A stretch of DNA of 64,000 nucleotides from Streptomyces aidingensis (GTDB taxonomy: Bacteria; Actinomycetota; Actinomycetes; Streptomycetales; Streptomycetaceae): positions 913,276 to 977,275 of the forward strand of contig NZ_FOLM01000001.1 in NCBI RefSeq assembly GCF_900112355.1, given 5' to 3'. The notes under the pieces were generated by a model. That model ran no database searches, was not told where the DNA came from, and saw nothing but the letters and a program-made list of their open reading frames with translations. Both the position numbers and the translations under genes were made by a program. Positions 9,132 to 21,324 of the stretch are shown piece after piece. The number at the start of each line of letters is the position of its first letter. Positions within the stretch are counted from its first letter, which is position 1.

Positions 9132-9809
9132 TCAGCGGTTGGAACTGCCGGCGCGGGCGGCGGTGAGAAGGCGTTCGGTGTCGGTCGGCGCCAGCCCCAG
9201 CGCGGCGCCGGTGACGGCCAGCATCTCGCTCTCCGCGGCGCCATAGGGGCCGTCCGCCAGCGCGATCCGGGCGCCGCGCAGCAGCAGCCCCTCGCGTCCG
9301 CCCGCCGAGAGCTGCGGGGTGAGCGCGTGCAGCGCGACCCGCAGCTCCATGGCGATCGCGGCCTGCCCCTCGGAGGTCAGCGCGGCCAGCAGGGTCAGCA
9401 GCCGCTCCTCGGTGCAGTCGGCGAAGCCCGCCGCCCGCACCTCGTCCACCGCGGCCTCCCGCACCGCGCGCCGCTCGGCGCCGCCGGCCGCCAGTACCGC
9501 GATGGCCACCGTGTGCACCGCGTCCCGCAGCAGCGCGGTCAGCCGGGTGGTGGTCGGCACGTCCAGGGCGGACAGCGGGAAACGTCCATGGCAGTACGAG
9601 CACTCCACCACCGGCTCCGCCTCGCCGCGCGGCAGCACCGGCACGCCCACCACGCGCAGCCTGCGCCGCCCGGACAACTGCTGATAGCAGCGGTCACCGC
9701 CGCAGTCCGGGCAGAAGAATTCTCCGTCGGCCACCACGCGCCATGCCGTGCGGACGCCCACCGGCCGAGGCCGCCGGCCGCCGCTGCTGGAGCCCCGGGA
9801 GTGCACCAC
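9132..9809 (-). CDS. TerB-domain protein with N-terminal zinc ribbon
   Basis: 225 residues. The N-terminal half has two CxxC pairs (FFCPDCGGD and ECSYCHGRF) that would make a zinc ribbon. The C-terminal helical part (VALHALTPQLSAGGREGLLLR, then ESEMLAVTGAALGLAPTDTERLL) fits the TerB/DjlA-like domain of tellurite-resistance-associated proteins. In Streptomyces such stand-alone proteins are common and cytoplasmic; their role is unknown. The true start may lie downstream of the GTG at 9809, before VADGEFFCPD, because the first 20 residues are Ser/Gly/Arg-rich. Confidence 0.75.
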   Translation of the reverse strand: MVHSRGSSSGGRRPRPVGVRTAWRVVADGEFFCPDCGGDRCYQQLSGRRRLRVVGVPVLPRGEAEPVVECSYCHGRFPLSALDVPTTTRLTALLRDAVHTVAIAVLAAGGAERRAVREAAVDEVRAAGFADCTEERLLTLLAALTSEGQAAIAMELRVALHALTPQLSAGGREGLLLRGARIALADGPYGAAESEMLAVTGAALGLAPTDTERLLTAARAGSSNR

Positions 9810-9936
9810 GCCGTACCTCCGTCACTGTCCGGCAACCGTGCCGTGAGGAAGTGATGTTAGCCACATCACCCGGCCGGCGTCAGTACCCCGTCGCCGGGAA
9901 GTGCGCGCGGAAGCCGCCGGCCCCTCCACCCAAGGA

Positions 9937-9966
9937 CACGGCCCGGTCCCCGCGGACCGGGCCGTG
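9937..9966 (-). terminator. Candidate terminator of leuA
   Basis: Perfect 13-bp stem (9937-9949 with 9954-9966) and a 4-nt loop, 27 bp after the leuA stop. There is no T-run, as is usual for Streptomyces terminators. Confidence 0.65.
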
Positions 9967-9992
9967 CGGGCAGCGGCCGGGGCCGTCCGGAT

Positions 9993-12077
<2,085 letters not shown>

Positions 12078-12150
12078 TCAGTATGCGAGAACCCGCACAC
12101 CGTTCCGGGGCCGTCTACCGGTGGTCTCCGTGGTGGCGATACTGAGAGTC

Positions 12151-12792
12151 ATGTCACCGACTTCCGCCCCGAGCGTGGCTCTCACCTTCGACGACGGGCC
12201 CGGCCCGTACACCGCCGGGCTGCTGGACACCCTGGACGCCCACGGCGCCCGCGCGACCTTCTTCGACGTCGGCGAGATGGTGGCCGCCCGGCCGGAACTG
12301 GCCCGCCGGCAGGCCGGCGCCGGCCATGAGATCGGCAATCACTCCTGGAGCCATCCCCGGCTCACCGGGCTGAGCGAGCGGCGGCTGCGGGAGGAGATCG
12401 ACCGCACCTGCGCCGTCATCGAGCAGACCACCGGGAGCGCGCCCGGGCTGCTGCGCCCGCCCTTCGGCGACCATGACGAGCGGGTCCGGCGGGCCGCCGG
12501 GATGCCGCTGATCATGTGGAGCGTGGACCCGGAGGACTGGCGGATCAAGGACACCGGCCATGTCACCCGGGCGGTGCTGGACGCGGTGCGGCCGGGGGAC
12601 GTGGTGCTGATGCACGACATCCAGCCCACCACGGTGGCCGCGGTGCCGGAGATCCTGCAGGTGCTGAGCGGGCGCGGCTACCGCTTTGTCACCGTGAGCG
12701 AGCTGTACCGCGAACTCCAGGACGAGAAGCCGCTGCGCCCGGGCACCGCCTATGACCGCCCCGGCGGCGCCCCGGCCGGCCGGGCGGGCTGA
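12151..12792 (+). CDS. Polysaccharide deacetylase (NodB/CE4 domain)
   Basis: 213 residues from ATG at 12151. CE4 motifs in order: TFDDGPGPYT (catalytic Asp pair), HSWSH (the two metal-binding histidines), RPPFGDHD, and DVVLMHDI near the end. This set removes acetyl groups from N-acetylglucosamine polymers such as peptidoglycan or chitin. There is no signal peptide or membrane segment, unlike many secreted CE4 enzymes, so location and substrate are unclear. A GTG/ATG 30 bp upstream (12121) is an alternative start. It diverges from leuA and stands 25 bp before recO. Confidence 0.87.
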   Translation: MSPTSAPSVALTFDDGPGPYTAGLLDTLDAHGARATFFDVGEMVAARPELARRQAGAGHEIGNHSWSHPRLTGLSERRLREEIDRTCAVIEQTTGSAPGLLRPPFGDHDERVRRAAGMPLIMWSVDPEDWRIKDTGHVTRAVLDAVRPGDVVLMHDIQPTTVAAVPEILQVLSGRGYRFVTVSELYRELQDEKPLRPGTAYDRPGGAPAGRAG

Positions 12793-12817
12793 GACAGCGG
12801 GCTGAGAGAATGGCCGC

Positions 12818-13666
12818 ATGACTCTGTTCCGGGACGACGGCGTGGTGCTGCGCACCCAGAAGCTCGGGGAGGCGGACCGGATCATCACCCTGCTCACCCG
12901 GCAGCACGGCCGGGTGCGGGCGGTGGCCCGTGGGGTGCGCCGCACCAAGTCGAAGTTCGGCGCCCGGCTGGAGCCCTTCTCCCACGCCGATGTGCAGTTC
13001 TTCGCCCGGGGCAGTGCCCTGGTGGGGCGCGGACTGCCGATGTGCACCCAGACGGAGATCATCGCGCCCTACGGCCGCGGCATCGTCTCCGACTACGCCC
13101 GCTACACGGCCGGCACCGCCATGCTGGAGACGGCGGAACGGTTCACCGAGCACGAGGGCGAGCCCAATGTCCAGCAGTATCTGCTGCTGATCGGGGCGCT
13201 GCGCACCCTGGCGGCCGGTGCGCACACCCCCGGCCTGATCCTCGACGCCTATCTGCTGCGCTCCCTGGCCTGCGGCGGCTACGCGCCCAGCTTCGACGAC
13301 TGCGCCCGGTGCGGGCTGCCCGGTCCCAACCGCTTCTTCTCGGTCTCGGCCGGCGGCTCGGTCTGCCCGGACTGCCGGGTGCCGGGCAGTGTGGTGCCCT
13401 CCCCGGCCACCCTGCGGCTGCTGGGCGCGCTGCTCTCCGGCGACTGGCCGACCGCCGACGCCACCGAGGCCCGCCATGTCCGCGAGGGCAGCGGACTGGT
13501 CTCGGCGTATCTGCACTGGCATCTGGAGCGCGGGCTGCGCTCGCTGCGGTTCGTGGACCGCGCCGCCGCCGCACCGCAGGAGTCCCCCGGGCCGCCGGCC
13601 GCACCGGGGGCACCTTCCGTCCCGGCGGACCGGGACCCGGCCGGAAGCCGCCCGGGCCCCGGCTGA
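12818..13666 (+). CDS. recO: DNA repair protein RecO
   Basis: 282 residues. The OB-fold N-terminus begins MTLFRDDGVVLRTQKLGEAD, followed by ITLLTRQHGRVRAVARGVRR. The zinc finger is CARCGLPG...CPDC around residues 163-186. RecO works with RecR to load RecA on SSB-coated single-stranded DNA. The last 30 residues are Pro/Ala-rich and extend beyond most homologues. It is followed by uppS in the usual Streptomyces order. Confidence 0.96.
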   Translation: MTLFRDDGVVLRTQKLGEADRIITLLTRQHGRVRAVARGVRRTKSKFGARLEPFSHADVQFFARGSALVGRGLPMCTQTEIIAPYGRGIVSDYARYTAGTAMLETAERFTEHEGEPNVQQYLLLIGALRTLAAGAHTPGLILDAYLLRSLACGGYAPSFDDCARCGLPGPNRFFSVSAGGSVCPDCRVPGSVVPSPATLRLLGALLSGDWPTADATEARHVREGSGLVSAYLHWHLERGLRSLRFVDRAAAAPQESPGPPAAPGAPSVPADRDPAGSRPGPG

Positions 13667-13813
13667 GCCCGGGGACATCTCGGCGCCGGGCCGTCCATCG
13701 TGGGCCGCCCGCTCCGTCCGATACGCTCCTTCAGAGCAGAACACACCGCCCGTACCCGATCCCGCCGGACCGGCATGCCGCCGCTGTCCGGACCCGCCGA
13801 AAAGGAACCGCCC

Positions 13814-14665
13814 ATGGCCCGCCGCGGAGCGCCGTTGCGGCAGCGTCGCCAGTACCGCATCCCCGACCCGCACCCCACGGGAGCGCGCCCGCCGAAGATC
13901 CCCGGCGAACTGATCCCCAAGCATGTGGCGATCGTCATGGACGGCAACGGCCGCTGGGCCAAGGAGCGCGGCCTGCCCCGCACCGAAGGCCACAAGCGCG
14001 GCGAAGCGGTGGTCCTGGAGGTGGTCAAGGGCTGCCTGGAGCTGGGGGTGAAGAACCTCTCCCTGTACGCCTTCTCCACCGAGAACTGGCGGCGCTCCCC
14101 GGAGGAGGTCCGCTTCCTGATGGGCTTCAACCGGGATGTGATCGACCGCCGGACCGACGAGCTGGACGAGATGGGTGTCCGCATCCGCTGGGCCGGACGC
14201 GAACCGCGGCTGTGGAAGTCGGTGGTGAAGAAGCTGCGGGTGGCCGAGGAGCGCACCCGGGACAACGACGCCATGACCCTCTACATGTGCGTCAACTACG
14301 GCGGCCGGGCCGAACTCGCCGACGCCGCCGCCCGGATGGCCGCGGACGTCCGGGCCGGCCGGCTGGACCCGGCCCGGGTCACCGAGAAGACCCTGAGCCA
14401 GTATCTGTACTGGCCGGACATGCCGGATGTGGATCTCTTCGTCCGCCCCTCCGGCGAGCAGCGCACCTCGAACTATCTGATCTGGCAGAGCGCCTACGCC
14501 GAGCTGGTCTTCCAGGACATCCTGTGGCCGGACTTCGACCGCCGGCATCTGTGGGACGCCTGCGTCGCCTACGCCTCTCGCGACCGGCGCTTCGGCGGCG
14601 CTCTCCCCAATCCGGTGTCCGTGCCCGCCGCCGAGGGCGGCCCCCGGGCCGGGCAGGGCGGCTGA
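13814..14665 (+). CDS. uppS: Isoprenyl transferase (undecaprenyl/polyprenyl diphosphate synthase)
   Basis: 283 residues from ATG at 13814, preceded by AAAGGAACCG. Cis-prenyltransferase signatures: [18 protein letters not shown] (catalytic Asp and pyrophosphate-binding residues), [19 protein letters not shown], and the C-terminal [20 protein letters not shown]. It makes the C55-type lipid carrier for cell-wall glycan synthesis from farnesyl and isopentenyl diphosphates. An in-frame start at 13700 would add an unconserved Arg-rich extension. It converges on zur with only a 6-bp gap. Confidence 0.96.
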   Translation: MARRGAPLRQRRQYRIPDPHPTGARPPKIPGELIPKHVAIVMDGNGRWAKERGLPRTEGHKRGEAVVLEVVKGCLELGVKNLSLYAFSTENWRRSPEEVRFLMGFNRDVIDRRTDELDEMGVRIRWAGREPRLWKSVVKKLRVAEERTRDNDAMTLYMCVNYGGRAELADAAARMAADVRAGRLDPARVTEKTLSQYLYWPDMPDVDLFVRPSGEQRTSNYLIWQSAYAELVFQDILWPDFDRRHLWDACVAYASRDRRFGGALPNPVSVPAAEGGPRAGQGG

Positions 14666-14671
14666 CGCCGC

Positions 14672-15097
14672 TCAGCGGTCCCGGGGACCGGGGGCGGCGC
14701 AGTCGTGGCAGACGCCGAAGATCTCCAGGGTGTGGTTGATGTCGGTGTAGCCGTGCTCGGCGGCGACCGCCTCCGCCCAGCTCTCCACGGCCGGGCCCTC
14801 CACCTCGACCGCCCGGCCGCAGTGCCGGCACACCAGATGGTGGTGGTGGTCGTCGGTGCTGCACCGGCGGTAGACCGCCTCGCCCTCCCTGGTGCGCAGC
14901 ACATCCACCTGGCCGGCGTCGGCCAGTGACTGCAGGGTGCGGTAGACGGTGGTCAGCCCCACGGACTCGCCGCGGTGCTTGAGCATGTCGTGCAGCTCCT
15001 GGGCGCTGCGGAATTCGTCGACCTCGGCCAGCGCCGCGGCCACGGCGGCGCGCTGCCGCGTCGCCCGGCCTCGGACCGGCGGGCCTGCCGTCGCCAC
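14672..15097 (-). CDS. zur: Fur-family zinc uptake regulator Zur
   Basis: 141 residues. The winged helix contains RSAQELHDMLKHRGESVGLT and TTVYRTLQSLADAGQVD. The metal-sensing half has DDHHHHLVCRHCG and a C-terminal CHDC, giving the two CxxC pairs of the structural zinc site plus the His-rich sensory site. Position right after znuB in the znuACB cluster, and a Zur-like box upstream of znuA, support zinc rather than iron sensing. It would repress zinc import when zinc is sufficient and may be co-transcribed with its targets. Confidence 0.93.
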   Translation of the reverse strand: MATAGPPVRGRATRQRAAVAAALAEVDEFRSAQELHDMLKHRGESVGLTTVYRTLQSLADAGQVDVLRTREGEAVYRRCSTDDHHHHLVCRHCGRAVEVEGPAVESWAEAVAAEHGYTDINHTLEIFGVCHDCAAPGPRDR

Positions 15098-15163
15098 GAT
15101 TGCCTCCTGTGCGTGTCCTGTGCCTGCTGCGCCTTCCCGGGCCCGTCCATTGTGCCAGGCCCG

Positions 15164-16048
15164 TCAGTGCGCGGGGGCGGCGGCCGGAGCCGCCCCGGGC
15201 GCACCGGCCCGGGCCGCGCGCCGCGCCCGGCGCCGGGCGAGCGGGGTGGCCAGCAGCGCGGTCAGCGCGAACAGCCCGATGGCCAGCAGCACAATGGTGG
15301 CGCCCGGCGGCACGTCCACGTAGTAGGAGGAGACCGTGCCGGACAGGGTGACCGTCACGCCGAAGGCGATGGCCAGGCCCAGGGTGGCCGCGAAGCTGCG
15401 GGCGGTCTGCTGGGCGGCCACCACCGGGATCACCATCAGCGCGCTGACCAGCAGCAGGCCCACCACACGCATGGCGACCGTGACGGTGGCCGCGGCGGTG
15501 ACCGCCAGCAGCAGATTGAGCAGCCGCACCGGCAGCCCGGTCACGCGGGCGAATTCCTCGTCCTGGCAGACCGAGAACAGCTGACGGCGCAGCCCGAAGG
15601 CGATCAGCAGCACCACGGCGGTCAGCAGCACGATGGTGGTGATGTCCGAGGGCGAGACCGTGGTGATCGAGCCCCAGAGATAGCTGGTCAGATTGGCGGT
15701 GGTACCGCCCGGCGCCACATTGACGATCATCACGCCGCCCGCCATGCCGCCGTAGAACATCATGGCCAGCGCCACGTCGCCGCGCGCCTTGCCGGAGTAC
15801 CGGACCAGCTCCATGATCACCCCGCCGGCCACCGAGACCAGCACCGCCATCCACACATGGCTGGTGGAGAAGAGGAAGCCGAGGGCCACCCCGGTCAGGG
15901 CGACATGGCCGATGCCGTCGCCCATCAGCGCCTGCCGGCGCTGCACCAGATAGATCCCGACGGACGGCGCCGCGACACCGATCAGCAGGGCGGCCAGCAG
16001 CGCGCGCTGCATGAAGGCGGGTTCCAGGAATTCGGGCATGGCGCTCAC
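15164..16048 (-). CDS. znuB: Zinc ABC transporter permease
   Basis: 294 residues, ABC-3 (ZnuB/MntB) family integral membrane protein with eight or so hydrophobic segments (for example ALLAALLIGVAAPSVGIYLV near the start). The family motif VQRRQALMGDGIGHVALTGV is present near residues 35-54. It carries zinc through the membrane with ZnuC and ZnuA. It lies 40 bp after znuC; zur follows after 66 bp. The C-terminus ends in Ala/Arg-rich sequence. Confidence 0.95.
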   Translation of the reverse strand: MSAMPEFLEPAFMQRALLAALLIGVAAPSVGIYLVQRRQALMGDGIGHVALTGVALGFLFSTSHVWMAVLVSVAGGVIMELVRYSGKARGDVALAMMFYGGMAGGVMIVNVAPGGTTANLTSYLWGSITTVSPSDITTIVLLTAVVLLIAFGLRRQLFSVCQDEEFARVTGLPVRLLNLLLAVTAAATVTVAMRVVGLLLVSALMVIPVVAAQQTARSFAATLGLAIAFGVTVTLSGTVSSYYVDVPPGATIVLLAIGLFALTALLATPLARRRARRAARAGAPGAAPAAAPAH

Positions 16049-16088
16049 CGCGGGAGAAGGAGTGGTCGGGGGAGAAGGAGCCGGGCGG

Positions 16089-16844
16089 TCACAGGATGCC
16101 GGGCTGGAGCTGCGGCCGGGCGGAGGGCTCCACGGCGTCGGCCGGATGGCAGGGATGCGCGTCCGGAAGCTGCTCGGGCCGGTCCGCGGTGCGCTCCACC
16201 CGGCCGCCGGAGAGGATCACGGCCCGGTCGATCAGCGGCGCCAGCGGCCCCAGCTCGTGCAGCACCACCAGCACCGCGGTGCCCTCCCCGGCCAGCCGGT
16301 CCAGGGTGTCCGCCAGCACCTGCTGGCTGGCCAGGTCCACCCCGGCCAGCGGCTCGTCCATCACCAGCAGATCCGGCTCGGTGGTCAGCGCGCGGGCGAT
16401 CAGTGCCCGCTGGTGCTGGCCGCCGGAGAGCGAGCCGACCGGCTCCCGGCCCCGGTCGGCCAGGCCCACCACCGCCAGCGCCCGGTCCACCGCGGCCCGG
16501 TCGGCGCGGCGCAGCGGGCGCAGGCCGCGGCGGGCCAGCCGGCCGGCGGCCACGATCTCCCGCACGGTGGCGGGCACGCCGCCCGCGGCGGTGGAGCGCT
16601 GCGGAACGTAGCCGATCCGCTGCCAGTCGCGGAACTCGCGCACCGGGGTGCCGAACAGGCGCAGCTCGCCGCCGGTCAGCGGAACCTGCCCGACCACGGC
16701 CCGGACAGTGGTGGACTTCCCGGAGCCGTTGGCGCCGAGCAGGGCGACCACCTCACCGGGGTGGACGGTCAGATCCACCCCGCGCAGCACGGGATGGCCG
16801 CCGAGTTCGGCGGTTCCGTTGCCGAGGGATATGACGGGCTCCAT
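16089..16844 (-). CDS. znuC: Zinc ABC transporter ATP-binding protein
   Basis: 251 residues. Walker A is LLGANGSGKSTTVRAVVG (about 33-50), the ABC signature is SLSGGQHQRALIARAL, Walker B is LLVMDEPLAGVD, and the switch His is in VLVVLHELG. It powers zinc uptake through ZnuB. It lies between znuA (48 bp) and znuB (40 bp) in one leftward operon. Confidence 0.95.
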   Translation of the reverse strand: MEPVISLGNGTAELGGHPVLRGVDLTVHPGEVVALLGANGSGKSTTVRAVVGQVPLTGGELRLFGTPVREFRDWQRIGYVPQRSTAAGGVPATVREIVAAGRLARRGLRPLRRADRAAVDRALAVVGLADRGREPVGSLSGGQHQRALIARALTTEPDLLVMDEPLAGVDLASQQVLADTLDRLAGEGTAVLVVLHELGPLAPLIDRAVILSGGRVERTADRPEQLPDAHPCHPADAVEPSARPQLQPGIL

Positions 16845-16892
16845 GGGGTCTCTTCTCTCTCCGGGCCGGGGCCGGGGGCCGGGCCCGGTGGC

Positions 16893-18005
16893 TCAGGCCG
16901 CGTCCGCGCCCAGCGCCTTGCGCAGGGCTTCCAGGTTGGCACGCATGACTTCGAGGTAGTCGGCGCCCGGTGAATCCTCGGTGATTCCCTCCAGGGGGTC
17001 CAGAACGGCGGTCTCCAGGCCCAGGTCGCCCGCGAGGGTGCGGGCGGTCTCGTCGCTCACCAGGGTCTCGAAGAAGACCGTGGTGACATTCTCATGCTCG
17101 GCGATGTCGTGCAGCTCCTGCATCCGGGCGGCGCTGGGCTCGGACTCCGGGTCCAGCCCGGCGATGGCCTCCTCGTGCAGGCCGTAGCGCTCGGCGAGGT
17201 GTCCGAAGGCGGCATGGGTGGTGATGAAGGTGTCGCCGGTGCGGCCGGCCAGGCCCTCCTCGTATTCGGCGTCCAGGGCGTTGAGCTCGGCGATCAGCGC
17301 GTCGGCGTTGTTGTGGTAGTCGGCGGCGTGATCGGGGTCGGCCTCGGCGAAGACCTCGGCCACGCCCTCGGTGACCGCGGCGTAGGCGACCGGGTCCAGC
17401 CAGATGTGCGGGTCGCCGCCCTCGTGGTCGTGCCCGTCGTGCGAGTCCTCGGCGTGCCCGCTCTCTTCTTCGGCGTGGGTGTCGCCTTCGGCGTGGCCCT
17501 CTTCTTCGGCGTGGGTGTGGCCTTCTTCGGCGTGGCCTTCTTCTTCGGCGTGGGTGTCGCCCTCGGCGTGGCCCTCTTCCTCGCCGTGGCCGCTCTCCTC
17601 TTCGGCGTGGGCGCCGGCCAGGGAGAGGGCTTCGGCGGTGTGGGCGGCGCCGGCCTGCTCGATGGCCTGGTCGACCGCGGGCTGGATGCCCTCCAGGTAG
17701 ACGATCACATCGGCCTCGCTCAGCGAGGCGGTCTGCCGGGCGGTGAGCTCCATGTCGTGCGGCTCGGTGCCCGGGGCGGTCAGCGTGGTGACCGAGACCA
17801 GATCGCCGCCGACTCGCTCGGCGACGAATTCCATGGGGTAGAAGCTGGCGATCACATCGAGCCGCCCGTCGTCCCCGGAGCCGGTACCCGAAGAGTCCTC
17901 GGAACAGGCGGTGAGGGTGAGGGCGCTCAGCGCCGCGGTGGCGCCCAGCGCGAGGGCGGTGGTGGATATCCGGGCCTTGCGGCGGCGGGTTCTGTGATCG
18001 CTCAT
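16893..18005 (-). CDS. znuA: Zinc-binding lipoprotein of the Znu ABC transporter, with expanded His/Glu loop
   Basis: 370 residues from ATG at 18005 (ATG at 18014 is the alternative). It has a twin-charged N-region, a hydrophobic core and the lipobox LTAC, so it should be a lipid-anchored substrate-binding protein. SFYPMEFVAERVGGD and VDQAIEQAG precede an unusually long His/Glu-rich insertion (about residues 145-200) made of repeats of GHAEGDTHAEEE type. The conserved GGDPHIWLDPV closes it. Such a loop is thought to gather zinc. Its lower-complexity coding repeats may vary in copy number. A Zur-like box lies just upstream. Confidence 0.93.
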   Translation of the reverse strand: MSDHRTRRRKARISTTALALGATAALSALTLTACSEDSSGTGSGDDGRLDVIASFYPMEFVAERVGGDLVSVTTLTAPGTEPHDMELTARQTASLSEADVIVYLEGIQPAVDQAIEQAGAAHTAEALSLAGAHAEEESGHGEEEGHAEGDTHAEEEGHAEEGHTHAEEEGHAEGDTHAEEESGHAEDSHDGHDHEGGDPHIWLDPVAYAAVTEGVAEVFAEADPDHAADYHNNADALIAELNALDAEYEEGLAGRTGDTFITTHAAFGHLAERYGLHEEAIAGLDPESEPSAARMQELHDIAEHENVTTVFFETLVSDETARTLAGDLGLETAVLDPLEGITEDSPGADYLEVMRANLEALRKALGADAA

Positions 18006-18026
18006 GACAGCCATTTTCAGATGAGA

Positions 18027-18041
18027 TGGAAACCATTGTCA
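18027..18041 (-). promoter_or_regulatory. Zur-like box upstream of znuA
   Basis: TGGAAACCATTGTCA matches the Streptomyces Zur box that I recall as TGAAAATCATTTTCA at 12 of 15 positions, with the palindromic form retained. A minus-strand TTGACA (complement of 18037-18042) overlaps it and could be the -35 element, so bound Zur would block RNA polymerase. Confidence 0.65.
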
Positions 18042-18177
18042 ATTGCGAGCCCGGTCACTTCACCCCCCGTACGGACTGCCCGTGAGCCGCGTCCGCACCG
18101 GTACAACCGATTTGCTGCGGGACCCCGTAGCGCCGGTACGCTGGGGCAATTCCACCGACGTCATGAAGAGAGCACTC

Positions 18178-19560
<1,383 letters not shown>

Positions 19561-19608
19561 GACGCCGGTAGCCGCCCGGCGACGACTTCGTCACGACATC
19601 GCCACAGA

Positions 19609-19647
19609 GCCCGGTGCGAGCCGCCAACCGGCGGAAACGCACCGGGC
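19609..19647 (+). terminator. Candidate glyS terminator
   Basis: Perfect 10-bp stem (19609-19618 with 19638-19647) and an inner GC-rich mini-stem, 48 bp after the glyS stop, followed by CTTGTGCTTC. Confidence 0.7.
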
Positions 19648-19752
19648 CTTGTGCTTCACTGGGCCGCATCCAACCACCGCGCCGGCCATGTCGACGGGGA
19701 CCAGACAACGACGGCGGCACGGTCCGATCTGTACTCAACGGGAGAGAGACGG

Positions 19753-20040
19753 ATGCTGACGACGAGCACCGTCCGTGGGATCGCCGCCTCCGGCGCCGCC
19801 CACCAGGTCCGCATAGGACGCGATTACCACTACTACGGGGAAGCCCGTTACCTCGCCTGCGACACCTGCGGTGACCAGCGGACGGTGACGGAGGACGGGG
19901 CGCGCGCCGCCGCCGAGAGCCATCTGGTCGGCGACCACGGGGTGTGCACCGCGTGCCGCACCGAGTTCTCCTCGCTGCCCTGGCTGCTCGGCCTGCTCAG
20001 TCTGGCGGCGGTCCTGGTGGCCATGATCGTCGCCTCCTGA
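19753..20040 (+). CDS. Small protein with zinc-knuckle-like cysteines and C-terminal membrane segment
   Basis: 95 residues from ATG at 19753, with GGAGAGAGACGG as ribosome-binding site. The sequence has CDTCGDQ (about residue 41) and CTACR (about residue 69), which together could bind one metal, and ends in a hydrophobic helix (LPWLLGLLSLAAVLVAMIVA) that would anchor the tail in the membrane. I do not recognise the family. It stands alone between glyS and dusB. An upstream in-frame ATG at 19651 lies inside the glyS terminator region and is unlikely. Confidence 0.7.
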   Translation: MLTTSTVRGIAASGAAHQVRIGRDYHYYGEARYLACDTCGDQRTVTEDGARAAAESHLVGDHGVCTACRTEFSSLPWLLGLLSLAAVLVAMIVAS

Positions 20041-20127
20041 GCCCGGGCGCGGCCCCCGCCGGCCGGGGTGGGACAATGGGAGGTCGTTGTGCCCGTTCCG
20101 ACGATTCTCCCGAGGACCGCTCTGCCC

Positions 20128-21324
20128 ATGGTGACGCAGACTCCGACGCCCACCGCGCAGCCCCGGCCGCAGCCGGCGCCGGCCGCCGCACTGCGGCTGG
20201 GGCCGCACGAAGTGTGGCCGCCGGTGGTGCTGGCCCCGATGGCGGGGATCACCAACGCGCCGTTCCGCACCCTGTGCCGGGAGTTCAGCGGCGGCAAGGG
20301 CCTGTTCGTCAGCGAGATGATCACCAGCCGGGCGCTGGTCGAGCGCAATGCCAAGACCATGCAGCTGGTGCACTTCGACGCCGCCGAGAAGCCGCGCTCC
20401 CTCCAGCTCTACGGCGTCGACCCGGCCACCGTGGGCCGGGCCGCGCGGATGATCCGGGACGAGGATCTGGCCGACCACATCGACCTCAACTTCGGCTGTC
20501 CGGTGCCCAAGGTGACCCGCAGGGGCGGCGGCTCCGCCCTGCCCTACAAGCGCAATCTGCTGCGCGCCATCCTGCGCGAGGCGGTGGCCGGCGCCGGACC
20601 GCTGCCGGTGACCATGAAGATGCGCAAGGGCATCGACGAGCGGCACCTCACCTATCTGGACGCCGGGCGGATCGCGGTGGAGGAGGGGGTGACCGCCATC
20701 GCGCTGCACGGGCGGACGGCCGCGCAGCACTACGGCGGCACCGCCGACTGGGACGCCATCGCCCGGCTGAAGGAAGCCGTCCCGGAGATCCCGGTGCTGG
20801 GCAACGGCGACATCTGGTCCGCCGAGGACGCGCTGCGCATGATGCGCCGCACCGGCTGCGACGGGGTGGTGGTGGGCCGCGGCTGTCTGGGCCGCCCCTG
20901 GCTGTTCGGCGATCTGGTGGCCGCCTTCGACGGCCGGGGCCCGGCCGGCTATGCCCGCCCCTCGCTGCGCGAGGTGGCCGCCGTGATGCTGCGCCATGCC
21001 CGCCTGCTCGGCGAGTGGCTGGGCGACGAGCGGCGCGGCGTGATCGACTTCCGCAAGCATGTCGCCTGGTACACCAAGGGTTTCCAGGTCGGTTCGCAGG
21101 CCCGCCGGGAGCTGGCCGTGGCCGGTTCGCCGGCCGAACTGGCCGGACTGCTGGACGGCCTGGATCTGGACCAGCCCTGGCCCGCGCACGGCGCCGAGGG
21201 CCCGCGCGGCCGGACCACGGGACGCGAACGGGTCGTCCTGCCCGAAGGCTGGCTGGACGACCCGTTCGCTTGCTCCCCCATGGTGGTCAGTGCGGACGCG
21301 GAGCTTGACACCTCCGGAGGCTGA
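20128..21324 (+). CDS. dusB: tRNA-dihydrouridine synthase (DusB-like)
   Basis: 398 residues from ATG at 20128. FMN-dependent Dus motifs: LAPMAGITNAPFRTLCREFS, LQLYGVDP, HIDLNFGCPVPKVTRRGGGS with the catalytic Cys, TMKMRKGID, IALHGRTAAQHYGG, and VLGNGDIWSAEDALRMMRRT. It reduces specific uridines in tRNA D-loops. The C-terminus is about 40 residues longer than many DusB proteins, and its last 38 bp overlap the tail of the convergent debranching-enzyme-like gene. GTG at 20131 is an equally possible start. Confidence 0.95.
   Translation: MVTQTPTPTAQPRPQPAPAAALRLGPHEVWPPVVLAPMAGITNAPFRTLCREFSGGKGLFVSEMITSRALVERNAKTMQLVHFDAAEKPRSLQLYGVDPATVGRAARMIRDEDLADHIDLNFGCPVPKVTRRGGGSALPYKRNLLRAILREAVAGAGPLPVTMKMRKGIDERHLTYLDAGRIAVEEGVTAIALHGRTAAQHYGGTADWDAIARLKEAVPEIPVLGNGDIWSAEDALRMMRRTGCDGVVVGRGCLGRPWLFGDLVAAFDGRGPAGYARPSLREVAAVMLRHARLLGEWLGDERRGVIDFRKHVAWYTKGFQVGSQARRELAVAGSPAELAGLLDGLDLDQPWPAHGAEGPRGRTTGRERVVLPEGWLDDPFACSPMVVSADAELDTSGG

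Noticed and set aside
18043-18177. Extended glyS start at 18043
   Set aside because: The conserved GlyRS N-terminus begins at the GTG at 18178, which has a ribosome-binding site; the extra 45 residues overlap the znu promoter region.
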